Shown here piece after piece: positions 22,360 to 33,336 of a stretch of 64,000 nucleotides of DNA. Within the stretch, counting starts at the first letter, position 1; every line of letters starts with the position of its first letter. This DNA comes from Raffaelea ambrosiae (lineage: Eukaryota > Ascomycota > Sordariomycetes > Ophiostomatales > Ophiostomataceae). The stretch spans positions 259,283 to 323,282 of the forward strand of contig PCDI01000018.1 of assembly GCA_002778195.1 (NCBI GenBank), in the 5' to 3' direction. The position numbers were made by a program, and so were the translations under genes. The notes under the pieces are model-generated. The model searched no databases, was not told the DNA's origin, and saw nothing but the letters and a program-made list of their open reading frames with translations.

Positions 22360-24649
22360 TCATGCTAAGAAGCTCGCGTTCACTCCCCTCCGTTCACGCT
22401 TCAGTGGTGAGAAGCCGCCCCCTACTGAGCCAAATGCGTTCCGTACACCGCCCAACATGCTCCTTTTGGCCCCAGCAGTCGCCGTCGACCGGCCAGCGCC
22501 AAGGGCCTTCACAGACCGCTTAACAGCAGGGCCAGCCCCTGCTGCAGAAACCGACCCTGCTACGGCTGCCTTAGGCAACCTAGCTATGCCGACATCCTCT
22601 TTGTCACCGCCGTCATCATCGTCTTCATCAAACAGAGTCTTGCTGCTGGCACCCAGAATCTTCCGCTTCTTCTTCTTAGGCTCAGCTTCAGTTGTGTTCC
22701 GGGCGACAGCGATTGGACCAGCTGTTGGAGGCGCTGCTGGAGCGATTGCTGCCTTGGGCTTGGGTGCAGCCTTCTTCTCCTTCAGCGAAACGGTTGCGTT
22801 GGCAGGTGGCACATTCTCTTGCTCGCCGGCTGATTCATTGAGAGTCGCGTCTGCGGTGGCAGTCTTGTTGCTGTCCGTCGCAGATTCGCTGGGAGCTGCA
22901 GCGGCTTTAACCTTGAGAGCGCCACCACCCAATGGCACCTTGATGTTCCTCTTAGAGACTGTGACCTCACCCAGAACCTTCTCCTTTGGAGGCCGGCCGC
23001 GGCGCTTGGGTACCTCGCTTTCCATTGCCGCCTTTGTCATGGCTGCGACTGCTGCTGTGGCATCGATGGAAGACCCTGTCTCTGTGGCAGAATTGCTGTT
23101 GCCAAAGATGGAATCCTCTGGCATTTCAATTTCGTCGGCGTCGAGCGATGAATCCTCTGTCGACTTCTCAGCAACAGATGGGTCCGACGCCTTGGACTTG
23201 CTTGGATCGGCAGCGGCAGCGGTTGTTGCTGCACGAGCGGCTTCTGCCGAGTCGTCCAGGATGGTGGTGGTTTTGTTGAGGAACGGCGTGATGGAGAAGT
23301 TGGACTTGGCTGCCACGAGCGTGGGGTCGAAGCCTCTCTTCTTAAGAGGGCGCTTGGTCCGGTTGTCGTCGACAGCACCAGGCGTCTGTAGGAGCATGTC
23401 CGGGAGCGTCGCAGTCTCCTCTGCACGTCGCTTCCGTTGCGCTTGCACTTTGGTAGCCGCCTTGGCCTTCTTGGACGCGGCATCCGCACTGGCTGCTGCA
23501 GCTTTGCGCTCTGCCTTCTCGTTCGCGGAGGCCAGCTCCGCGCGGGTTGACCGCAGCTCGTCGCGCACCTCTCGCAGCTTGGCCTTGAGGTCGCCGATGC
23601 GCTGCTCGAAAATATCAATCTGGCCGCGCGCTTCGGAAAGCTCAGTCTCAACGGCCTTCCGGCTGCGCAGGCCTTCGCGCTTCTGCTCCTCCAGCTCATT
23701 TTCCAGCTCCTGTACCCGCTGCTGCAGCTTCTCGTCTGCCTCGACGGCTGCCGCCTTTGTCTTGCTGGCCTCCTTCTTCTTGTGTTGTTCAGCAACGCGC
23801 TTTTCCTGTTCTAGCTGGGCCTCCAGTTCCTGCACCTTCTCTTGCATTTCGGTCTTTTGGCTGCTTAGCTTTTCCTCGAGCTCTTGGACTTGCTGCCGCA
23901 GGCCCTCCTCGGCTTCAGCCTCACTGCTTGCCTGCCGCTGAGCCGCCCGTTGTGTCGCTCGCTTCTCATTGGCCAGCTCGACTTCGACGGCATTCAGTTG
24001 TCGCTCTAGTGCCAGCTTCTCAGCCAGCACGTCTTTCTGATGCGTCAGCTGGGATCGAAGATGCTCGACTTCCGGCTTCAAGACGGCGACTTCGCGAGAC
24101 AGGGCCAGCTTCTCGGTGAGCAGTTTTGTCGAGTCTTGGGTTACGTTGTTCAGCGATAGCAATTCCGCCTAAGAAACGTTAGATGTGGCGCCCGGGACGG
24201 TGCAGTCGCCCGCAATGGCATTGTGGTGCTTACTCGTAATGTGGAATGCTCTCGAGCCTGGGCTCGCAGGCGATTCTCTTGGTCGCGGCACTTCTGCGCC
24301 ATGCTATCCAACTCGACTCGGGCTTCGTCGTACTGAGTTGAGAGCGCGTTGACCTGGCTATCCAGTTGAGATGTCCGGCTCTCGAGCTGGGCATTTTCCT
24401 CTCGCAGCAGTACAGCCTGCACCCTCTGTCGTCGGATTTCCTCGTCCTTGACTACAAGAGTCTCTCTGTGTTTGGATTCCTGGTAAACCAGGTCGAGCTC
24501 GTGGCTCTTAGTGGTCTTCTGGAAGGCTTGTGTCAATAACAACGGTTCAATTGTGAAACAGAGCAATAGAAACGGCGAGAAAGAAGCGAGCATAAGTGTC
24601 GATGTACCTTCTGAGCATTCATGGTTGTCGTGTTCTGAAGGCGCGTCAT
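22360..24649 (-). CDS. Large coiled-coil protein with AT-hook, probably nuclear
   Basis: Exons 24649-24608, 24518-24234 and 24168-22360 give 711 residues. Residues from about 20 to 370 are one long heptad-rich coiled coil (repeated EKLALERQLNAVEVELANEK-like stretches). A basic region with the AT-hook KRRGRPPKEK lies around residue 495, and the segment KSNFSITPFLNKT sits between coil and tail. The C-terminus is conserved-looking (GGFSPLKRERRGVNASFLA). The combination suggests a chromosome-, kinetochore- or spindle-associated protein, but I do not recognise a named family, and the function is open. A long open frame on the opposite strand is a codon-composition shadow. Confidence 0.75.
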
Positions 24650-25316
24650 GTCGCGATAGCGACTCCTCAAGAGGAGGGCAATAAGAGACGGGGGAAGATT
24701 ATGATGAATCCTAAGAAAGCGAATGATACTGAAATATGAGAAGGAAACCCAAATTCCTCGACGACGACGACGACGACGTAATACCTGGGGCCGTGATGCG
24801 ATAATAACACCCGCAATAACTGTCCGGGAAAAAGCAGAGCGGAGAGGGTCAGAGTAGCGGACCAATGTTGTTGTTTGCGTGGGTTGTTTACTTTCCGCCC
24901 AAAACAGGCTAGCTTCTTCTTTGTCAGCCTTGGGGGTGTCGCGCAGGGCCTAGCCTTGTCGGTGTCGGCACTAAAATCATCCGCAAGCCAAGCTGGCGCG
25001 GTTCAGGAACCGTTTAGAGCGGGTCCCTGAAGGGACCAATCACTTGTAAGGACACCTTTCCTGCGTACGTGGTGTCCTGGAATGGTTGCTTCTTCAGGAC
25101 AGCTTCAGCTTCATTTTCCCTTGGGAGCAAGCAGCCATTCGATCCCCCCTCCCGCACCGCGCAACCAACACAAAAAGGGTCCAGAAGAGGAGCTGAGACC
25201 AGACTGTTCAATTTCCAATTCCTCATAGGAGCTGTCGTCTTTCGTTCTTTTTTTCCTTTTTTTTTCAGACTTTTCGTTTTGTTTGTCTTCCCCTTTTCGT
25301 CAGCCAAGTCGCGAAG
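24650..25316. promoter_or_regulatory. Divergent promoter region, coiled-coil gene and OST3
   Basis: 667 bases between two start codons. It includes a GAC microsatellite (GACGACGACGACGACG near 24760-24776) and T-rich runs before the OST3 start. Nothing else seen. Confidence 0.45.
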
Positions 25317-26528
25317 ATGCGCTGGATTTCGCTTCTCGCCTCCTCCCTCCTCGCGGTCGGCTCCCTGGCCGCCACCAAGAAAGCGGACCGTTTTCAAGAG
25401 TTCCATGCCAAGCAGCTCGCATCTGCGCCCATCAAGCTCAACGATAGGTCGTTCTCCAAGCTCACCCGGTCCCCCCGCGAGCATGCGGCTGCGATTCTGC
25501 TGACGGCCATGGATGGTCGTTACGGCTGCCAGCTGTGCCGCGAATTCCAGCCCGAGTTTGACCTTCTCGCTCGCAGTTGGACCAGGGGCGACAAGGCCGG
25601 CGAGTCTGGCCTGGTGTTTGGTGTGCTAGACTTTAGCGATGGCCGGGAGACATTCGTTTCTGTATGCTCTTCAATCCTGCAAAGACCTCTCAAACTTGGG
25701 TCTTCAAACTAACTTTGGCCTCCTCTCCAGCTCGGTCTGCAAACTGCCCCGGTTCTCCTGCTCTACCCTCCTACCAGCGGTCCCCATGCCGTCGCCTCTG
25801 CCGACCCCCTCCGCTACGACTTTGCTACCGGGTAAGCTGCTACGCAGAAGGAACTATACACAGCACATCGGAGCGCCCGGGAAACAGTCACAACTGACGA
25901 GCTGCTCTTTTCTAGTCCCGGCCCTGCGGAAGTCGTCCAAGCTTGGCTTTCACGCCAGCTCCCAAACCGCCCGCATCCTCCCATTAAGCGCCCGATCAAC
26001 TGGATTGCCTGGATCGCCGGCATCACCATCGTCCTCGGCGTCGTGACCTCACTCTTTGTCGCCTGGCCCTTTGTCGTCCCCGTGATCCAGAACCGCAACG
26101 TGTGGGCTGGCATCAGCCTAGTTGCCATTCTGCTCTTCACCAGCGGACACATGTTCAACCACATTCGCAAGGTGCCGTACGTGGCCGGCGACGGTCGCGG
26201 TGGGATCACGTATTTCGCCGGCGGCTTCCAGAGCCAGTTTGGCATGGAGACTCAGCTCGTTGCAGCTATGTGTAAGGATGCATTGCCAAAAAAAACTTCT
26301 TTGCATGCTGCGTGTTCTAACATAGCTTTGCTTTTTTTCACAGATGGCATCCTGGCTTTTGCTTCCATTTCCCTTGCTGTCAAGGTGCCAAGAATAGCCG
26401 ACGAGAAGATCCAGAAAATTGCAGCACTGGCCTGGGCTGCTGTTGTCTTCTTCATGTACAGCTTCCTGCTGAGCATCTTCCGCATCAAGAATGGCGGCTA
26501 CCCTTTCTCGCTGCCGCCCTTCATGTAA
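25317..26528 (+). CDS. OST3: Oligosaccharyltransferase subunit OST3/OST6
   Basis: Exons 25317-25661, 25731-25831, 25916-26271 and 26344-26528 give 328 residues. A signal peptide (about 1-18) leads into a lumenal thioredoxin-like domain with the redox motif CQLC at residues 71-74, followed by four membrane segments (WIAWIAGITIVLGVVTSLFV, the VWAGISLVAILLF stretch, YGILAFASISLAV, AAVVFFMYSFLLSIF). This architecture is that of Ost3/Ost6, which hold acceptor proteins by transient disulfides so that the ER complex can N-glycosylate nearby asparagines. Length and topology match the yeast proteins. The sequence does not decide between OST3 and OST6, though filamentous fungi usually have one. Confidence 0.93.
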
Positions 26529-27320
26529 GCGGCAGGATGAGGTAGGCTGTGTTGTTTTGTGGTGTTTTGTGGTGTTTACACCATGTTAGTGTCAGAGATG
26601 GGCCACGTCGAACACAAACAGGTCGCAATCAACCAGTGTGGGGAGGGCCCAGACCTTGGAGTTGGGCATCCGTGGCGAATGCCCAGGAAAGTCCACATCC
26701 CAGGAAAAGGGTTATTTGTACAAATATTAACGGAGGAATACAAAAGCACGGTGTCGCAAGAACGCCATCAAAACTATGAGTATTAGAGAAGGGAACAGAT
26801 CTATAAGGGGGTTGTTTTTTTTCAGGTGTCTACACGACAGAAATGTACTTCAATGCAAAGGGATTCAAAACGAACACACACAAGCAAAGCATTTTCGTGT
26901 GACCCAACATTGCAGGCTTGACTAGCAAAACAGCTGGAAACCCAGACAGGTGTCGTATTTAATATGCGCTTCGGCAAGGACTTCCGACGATTTGAAAGGC
27001 AACATCTCCGCATCGTGTCGTGTGCCCCATTGTCACTGTGGCCGGTGTATTACTGTGCCTCTGCATCGGCCCATGCGACCGTCTCGACGGCATTGATATG
27101 GAACCATCGTGCTCTCGCCGTGTCCCAAGTCTAATACGTGCTAGCTTCTTCGGTGTCCCGCATGCTGTTGCTCGAACTGCTGCCGGAGCTACTACCTCAG
27201 CGAACCGAAGACACTCTAAACGTCTGCGTAATGCCGCATGCTGACACGTGACAAATAATCACGTTGTAGGACACAGGTCGTTCGGTAAGGGGATTTCAGA
27301 CTATTATTTGTATGATCGTT

Positions 27321-27357
27321 CGTTATATTTGTACGTGATATATCACGTGATATAACG
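27321..27357. repeat. Nested palindrome around ACGTGATATATCACGT
   Basis: A perfect 16-bp palindrome (27333-27348) is flanked by an outer inverted pair, CGTTATAT (27321-27328) and ATATAACG (27350-27357). It contains two TCACGTG/CACGTGA-type E-box-like cores on opposite strands. It could be a dimeric-factor binding site or a cruciform-forming element. Confidence 0.7.
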
Positions 27358-28809
27358 AGAACTGGGGTTCTGGGTAGCTTAATTCGTTGACGATCCGAAC
27401 TTGGTAATTGTCAACCCAGTTCTCCCAGTTCTGTGGAATATAGAAAACTCTCTGGGCTCTTCGTCGTTGATTCAATGTGCTAACCCTTTTTTTGCGCTTG
27501 TCTCTTCGCGCCTAGCGGTGCCAGGAACTAAGCCGAAGCGGTGGTGGTTTTTCGCAGATTTAACCGGACCAGCCTTCCCTTGCGATACTCTTTTTTGAAA
27601 GTATTTTGTCGTTCTCTTGGCTCATAACGGGAAAGTGGTAAAATAAAAGGAGGTTAAAAGGAGCACAGTTTTTCCCGCTGAGCTGGATTGCGTGTAGGTA
27701 ACTACAGGCTAAAACTCGCCTTAATTTCGTAGAACGGACCCAATTGAAATTTGAATGTGCTGTACGAGTAGTCTCAGCGTATGCCCTTGTAGATGTCCGT
27801 TTACCTACAGGATTCTACCTCCACAACATGCGTTGTTTGCGTGTTGTTGAGACTCGTTTGACCGCCACAGACTCGAAAGCTGTGCTGATAATCACAGCCA
27901 GCGAATAGGTGTGGAAGGGTGGCTTGAGTGCGGTTGACCGGCAGTTGATCCGCCTGGCAATTTAAGAACCAACGGTGAGATCTGCAGACATCTTTGTCTA
28001 TCATGGTCTCCAAGATGTCCTGCGCCAACAGGGAACAGTGCCGTCCAGAAAGTGCACCCCCGCATCTGCGTCTTGGCAATCATAGTACGATATCCTATAC
28101 CGCCGCCCTATCTGAAGCTGTTTGTTCCGGTCACGATAGAAGCCACGGTTCTCTTCATTACTCCGTTCTCTTCCCGTGCACTGCGCCCTTGTCACCGACT
28201 GGACTGGCCGCTTTCCGGAGAGGTCCTCGCCCCAATAGCCATTGCAGGCATGAATCTAGAGACAGTTCCCTCGTAATAGAATGTTGTGATTATATATTGC
28301 TCGTCAGGATTAATCTTTCATTTTCTGTGTTCCTTCTTGCTTCTCCACATAAATGTCATTAACGTTGCTTCTAGCCCTGAGTCGGCCCGTCGGCCGCGAC
28401 CTCTTGCTAATATGGCACTCCATTTGGAAAAGCTGCAAGGTGGGATGAAACAAGCAATTTATAAAGCACTTTTGATATTGGTCACAGACAATTCTCGAAA
28501 CAGACTGAGCTCGTCCTTAATCACGGGTACCTCTTGCAGGTCCCTCTCATTTGATTCTTCTTTTGCGCCTTGCTTTCATCCTTTTCCCGTCTCGACCACA
28601 TCTCTTCTACATCCACGATGGTGCTCGGAACCTGGCGACCGAAGTATCTGGACTGCGGCGGCCCTTGGTCCCTGATTGCAGTGTCCACTGTGAACCGAGA
28701 AGAAGACACATGATGGGAAGCTTGAGACGGGCGGACGGGATAGATACCGAATCCAGGCTGTCTCGACCATTCCACCCTCGGTACTGTCAGAACATTGTTG
28801 CTCGTCTGG

Positions 28810-28816
28810 TATAAAT
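28810..28816 (+). promoter_or_regulatory. TATA box of the GH6 gene
   Basis: TATAAAT about 152 bases before the ATG at 28962, followed by a CT-rich leader. Spacing fits fungal inducible genes. Confidence 0.55.
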
Positions 28817-28961
28817 CCCCCCTTGGTCCTACCACACCCTCTGTTGCGGCTCTCTTTGTCCTCCCCCTTCTCACATACTCCTCTTTATTACTTTTTTTTC
28901 TTCTTAAACCATCGACCAGTCTCTGAGCTGTGATCGTTCTGGAAAAAAAGGGAAGCCAATC

Positions 28962-30350
28962 ATGAAGTTCCAGTATTCTGCGCTGCTGGCGCTCGCCTCT
29001 ACGGCACTGGCTGCACCTCCAACAAAGGTGACTCAGGAGCTTCCGCGTGGGGCTTCGGCGGCCTGCGCGTCAGCTGTCACTCTGGATGCTAGCACGAATG
29101 TGTTCCAAAAGTACAAGCTGCACGCCAACAGCTTCTACCGCAAGGAGGTTGAGGCTGCCGTGAAAACTATGACTGACACCAGCCTGGCTGCTTCTGCTGC
29201 CAAGGTTGCCGACGTTGGCTCCTTCCTGTGGATGTGAGTAGCCCCCATAGACTGTCCTTATTGTTCTTGTTCTACAGAATCAAACACTGACTGCTCCTCT
29301 ACGTACAGCGATACCATTGAGAACATTGGCAAGATCGAGCCTGCCGTTGCCGACGTGCCCTGCGAAGAAATCCTGGGTCTTGTCATCTATGATCTGCCGG
29401 GTCGTGATTGTGCCGCCAAGGCATCGAACGGCGAGCTCAAGGTTGGCGAGCTGGACAAGTACAAGACCAGCTACATTGACCGTAAGTGGAAGGGTTTTCT
29501 ATATTTATATATTTTTTCTATATTTTTTTTTCCTATTTTCCCGGGGGAAGAGTGAACAAAGAGCACAACGATGGAACTAAACTGACATCTCTCCTCCATC
29601 ACAGCCATCGTCACACTCCTCAAGGCCCATGCCAACACGGCCTTCGCCCTGGTCATTGAGCCCGACTCTCTGCCCAACCTGGTGACGAACTCGGACAAGG
29701 ATGCTTGCAAGGACAGCGCCTCGGGCTACCGCGACGGCGTCGCCTATGCGCTCAAGAACCTGAACCTGCCCAACGTGGTTATGTACATTGACGCTGGCCA
29801 CGGCGGCTGGCTCGGCTGGGACGCCAACCTGAAGCCGGGTGCCCAGGAGCTGGCCAAGGCCTACAAGGCGGCCGGCAGCCCCAAGCAGATGCGCGGCTTT
29901 GCCACCAACACGGCTGGCTGGAACTCGTGGGACCAGAGCCCGGGCGAGTTTGCCAGCGCCTCGGACGCCAAGTACGACAAGTGCCAGAACGAGAAGATCT
30001 ACGTGGACACGTTTGCGCCGCTCCTCAAGGACAGCGGCATGCCCAACCACGCCATCATCGACACGGGCCGCAATGCCGTGACGGGCCTGCGCAAGGAGTG
30101 GGGTGACTGGTGCAACGTCAACGGTGCCGGCTTCGGCGTGCGGCCGACGGCCGACACGGGCGACGATCTGGCCGACGCCTTTGTGTGGATCAAGCCCGGC
30201 GGCGAGTCGGACGGCACCAGCGACTCCAGCGCGACGCGGTACGACAGCTACTGCGGCAGGGACGACGCGTTCAAGCCGTCGCCCGAGGCCGGTACCTGGA
30301 ACCAGGCGTACTTTGAGATGCTGATCAAGAATGCCAAGCCGGCGTTCTAA
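28962..30350 (+). CDS. Secreted glycoside hydrolase family 6 (Cel6C-like cellobiohydrolase/endoglucanase)
   Basis: Exons 28962-29233, 29309-29481 and 29605-30350 give 396 residues. A signal peptide ends near residue 18 (ALA/AP). The mature protein is a GH6 catalytic domain only, with no cellulose-binding module and no linker. Family marks are YDLPGRDCAAKASNGE (the catalytic acid Asp is retained), VIEPDSLPNLVTN, YIDAGHGGWLGW, GDWCNVNGAGFGVRP and WIKPGGESDGTSDSS. The short loop DTGRNAVTGLRKEWGDWC and the IDTIENIGKIEPAV segment resemble basidiomycete Cel6C rather than Trichoderma CBHII, whose exo-loops are longer, so a more open cleft is likely. It would cleave beta-1,4-glucan outside the cell. 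Confidence 0.92.
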
Positions 30351-31269
30351 GCGCGCCTGGGGAAACACTTGAGAAGATTGGTGAAGTTGTGGGGATCTCC
30401 GAGTTGGGAGTGTCCTCATAGTTCCTTCAGAGTTCCTTCAAAGTCCTTTCGAGTCTTTTCGAGTCTCCCCTAGCATCAATCTCGTCAAGACAATGAACTT
30501 GCCACAAGCAGAAAAAGACAATCATCCCCCTCGTGGCTTGTACATAATAACAAAAAAGAAAGAGAAGAAAAAAAAAGGATCGTTCTCCCGTTTGAAAAAT
30601 AAACCTTTTTTCTTTTGGCTGTTCTTGTTTTCCAACATTTAGTCTGCTTCTCTTTGCTCAAGTTTTGCCTTTTTCTTTTTTCTCTCCCTCTCTTCCGATT
30701 TCTTCACATTCGGTGTACATATCTCTCGTGGTAACTCCGTATACATGATTTGTTATTTTTGCGAGCTTTGTTGCGAGACGTTGTTGCGAGACGTTGTTGC
30801 GAGACGTTGCTGCTAGTAGACAAAGTTGTGAATTGTTTCGAGAGTTACGTTAAAGAAACGTTCAGTCTTACGGGAAGCCGTGATGATATCGTAAAATGGC
30901 CGCCGGAAGACCCGACTTATCTTGCGCCAGCTGGAGAGGATAGGCCAACCGGGGGCCGAAGCGCCGCCCCATGCTCACTATCGCCGTGGTCCGTACATAC
31001 TATGCACTCGTAGTAGAAATAGCGTTTGCTGCTGTTAGCGTCCTAGAGCGGCCTGGCATGGGCTCCAATTAGGAAGCCGGCGTCTATCTGCGATATGCGG
31101 AGATGGGTCATGGGATTTGGCGCAGAGATCCGAAGTGGGATAAGCTCGGCAAAGAACGAGGCTTGGAACAGACCTCCACTGAAGCTGGGCGTTGTTTCTG
31201 TTTCTGTTTCCGTCTCTGTTCCTCTTCCTATCTCGCTGCAGACTGACATCACCAGACTTCTTTGACAAG
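30351..31269. other. Intergenic: GH6 3' end and amidase promoter
   Basis: 919 bases without a gene. Holds imperfect GAGTCCTTTC-like repeats in the GH6 3' region (30418-30468), a triplicated 13-mer (30768-30806), and several GATA-type hexamers (for instance GATAAG near 31138) that could bind the nitrogen regulator AreA. Confidence 0.45.
30768..30806 (+). repeat. Three exact tandem copies of a 13-bp unit
   Basis: TTGTTGCGAGACG is repeated three times without mismatch, followed by a decayed start of a fourth copy (TTGCTGC). It lies about 460 bases upstream of the amidase start. Confidence 0.85.
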
Positions 31270-33336
31270 ATGGCGTCTGCGTGGGAAGAGAGCTGTGCCA
31301 AAGTGCGTGCGGAGAGAGACGCCTCGATTCCCAAGGAATGGCTTCTGAAAGAGCTGCCCGGGCCGGAGGTCACGGACGTCATGTCGGTGCCGTACACCTG
31401 CGGCATCATGACGGAGAAAGAGCTGGCATTGACGGAGCTCGATGCCACCGAACTGCTCGCGATGATGGCCACGGGCAAGGCCAAAAGCTATGACGTGACT
31501 CTGGCTTTCTGCAAGAGAGCAGCCATTGCCCAGCAGCTGGTATGTAGACCAAAAGCATCTGCGGCACGGTCGTATACTGCCAAACGCAAAAACAAACAAA
31601 CAGGCAGAAAAAAAGCATGCCAGCTAACTGTGTCCAGCTGAACTGTTTGACTGTCTTGTTCGCCGAGGAGGCTCTCGAGCGGGCCAGAGAGCTGGACGAC
31701 ATTTTCGAGAAGACGGGCAAGCCAGTCGGGCCATACCACGGGCTGCCCTTTTCAATCAAGGATCTGTGGTCCATCAAGGGCAAGGAGGCCAACTGCGCGT
31801 ATGTCGGCATGATTGGCAACAAGCCAAAGGAGGACGCCATGGTCGTTGCTATCCTCCGCCAGGCCGGATGTGGTGAGTTTTGAGTTTTGAGTTTTGCTCT
31901 CGTCTTTGTTTTATGGATTTGATACCAACTAACAACGTTCAACAGTATTCTACTGCAAGACAACACAGCCTCAGTGTGAGAAGTGCTCTTTCCAGCCCCA
32001 AATGGCGTACGTGCCCGCTAACAACATCGTCAACGTCGTGCAGCTGCCATGCAGCTCGAGACCACCTCCAATGGTAGGAGCCGCCCGATTCAACGCAGAG
32101 TAGACCAAGTCTCATATTCCCTAACTCCTCATGGCAGTCTACGGCACCACATCCAACCCGTTCAACCGCAACCTCACCTGCGGCGGCTCCAGCGGCGGCG
32201 AAGGCGCTCTTGTCGGCTTCCGTGGCTCCCCGATCGGCATGGCCTCCGACATTGGCGGCAGCATCCGGTCGCCGGCAGCCAACAACGGCCTCTTTGGCGC
32301 CAAGATCACTTCTCTGCGCGTGCCCCGCGACGGCATTTCCTCGCCGGGTGGCGGCAACGACGCCGTTCCCGTGTCGGGCGGGCCGGTCTGCCGGTCAGCC
32401 CGCGACAACGAGCACTTTTTCCGGGTGATTCTCGGCGCCGAGCCGTGGAAGATGACGCAGACAGTGATCCCGCTGCCCTGGCGGGAAGACGTGGTGCTGC
32501 CCAAGAAGATGACGATCGGCTTCCTTTGGGACGACGGCGTGGTGAAGCCGCACCCACCCCTGACCGCGGCCATGAAGAACCTGGCGGCCAAGATGCAGGC
32601 GCTGCCCGACCAGTTCGACGTGGTCGACTTTGCGCCCATGGACCATGCCCTCGGCTACGACATTGTGCGGCGGCTGTACTTTATCGAGGGCGGCAAGATG
32701 CACACGGACATGATGGCCAAGACGGGCGAGCCGGCGATGCCGCTGACGGAGTGGGTGCTGAAGAGCCCGCCCGTGGAGGACCTGACGACGACCGAGCTGT
32801 GCAGGCTGCAGGTGAAGCGGGATCAATACCGAGGTACGTCTAGGTCGCTTGTTGCTGGGCATTGAGACTGGCGTTATGCCAGCTTTCCCCCTATTTCCCC
32901 TTGCCTCTCTTTTGCCTTGGTCTGCTATCGTCGCTGACTTGACTTTCCAGCCCAATACCTCAAGCATTGGATAGAGTCGGGCGTCGACTTTGTCGTCTCC
33001 CCCGTCGGCCCGGGAGTGGCCCCTCTCCACGGCACCTCCAAGTACTGGGGCTACACGGCCGTCTGGAACATCCTCGACTGGCCGGCCAGCGTGTTCCCAA
33101 CCGGCGAGTTCGTCGACCCGGCCGTGCACGTCAAGGACACGGCGTACGCGCCGCGGGACAACGAGTTCGATGCGTACAACTGGGGCACCTACGAGCCGGA
33201 AAAGTTTGCAGGCGCGCCGATTGCATTCCAGCTGATATCGCGGCGGTATGACGATGAGAAGGTGGTCAAGGCCGTCGAGAAGCTGGCAGACGTGCTGGGC
33301 CTGAAGGATGGCGGATCGTACAAAAACAAGAAATAA
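31270..33336 (+). CDS. Amidase signature family protein (fungal acetamidase type)
   Basis: Exons 31270-31539, 31638-31872, 31946-31975, 32044-32073, 32138-32833 and 32951-33336 give 548 residues, the normal length for fungal acetamidases. Two exons are only 30 nt. The Ser-cisSer-Lys triad is complete: Lys in GLPFSIKDLW, the structural Ser in SDIGGSIRSP and the nucleophile region GGSSGGEGAL. TTQPQSAMQLETTSNVYGTT is the usual junction and confirms the microexon splicing. The enzyme hydrolyses an aliphatic or aromatic amide to acid and ammonia in the cytosol; the substrate cannot be told. Neighbouring amine oxidase and Zn2Cys6 regulator suggest nitrogen scavenging. Confidence 0.9.

Larger units (their letters stand above)
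26529..28961. other. 2.4-kb gap: OST3 3' end and GH6 promoter
   Basis: No recognisable gene. Contains the nested palindrome at 27321-27357, and a TATA box at 28810. From about 28500 the + strand is CT-rich up to the GH6 start. The length is in line with the large, condition-dependent promoters of fungal cellulase genes. Confidence 0.45.

Noticed and set aside
22457..23941. Open frame of 494 codons on the + strand
   Set aside because: Exactly opposite the coiled-coil gene; Ser/Ala/Leu-rich composition is the mirror of Glu/Lys/Ala codons.
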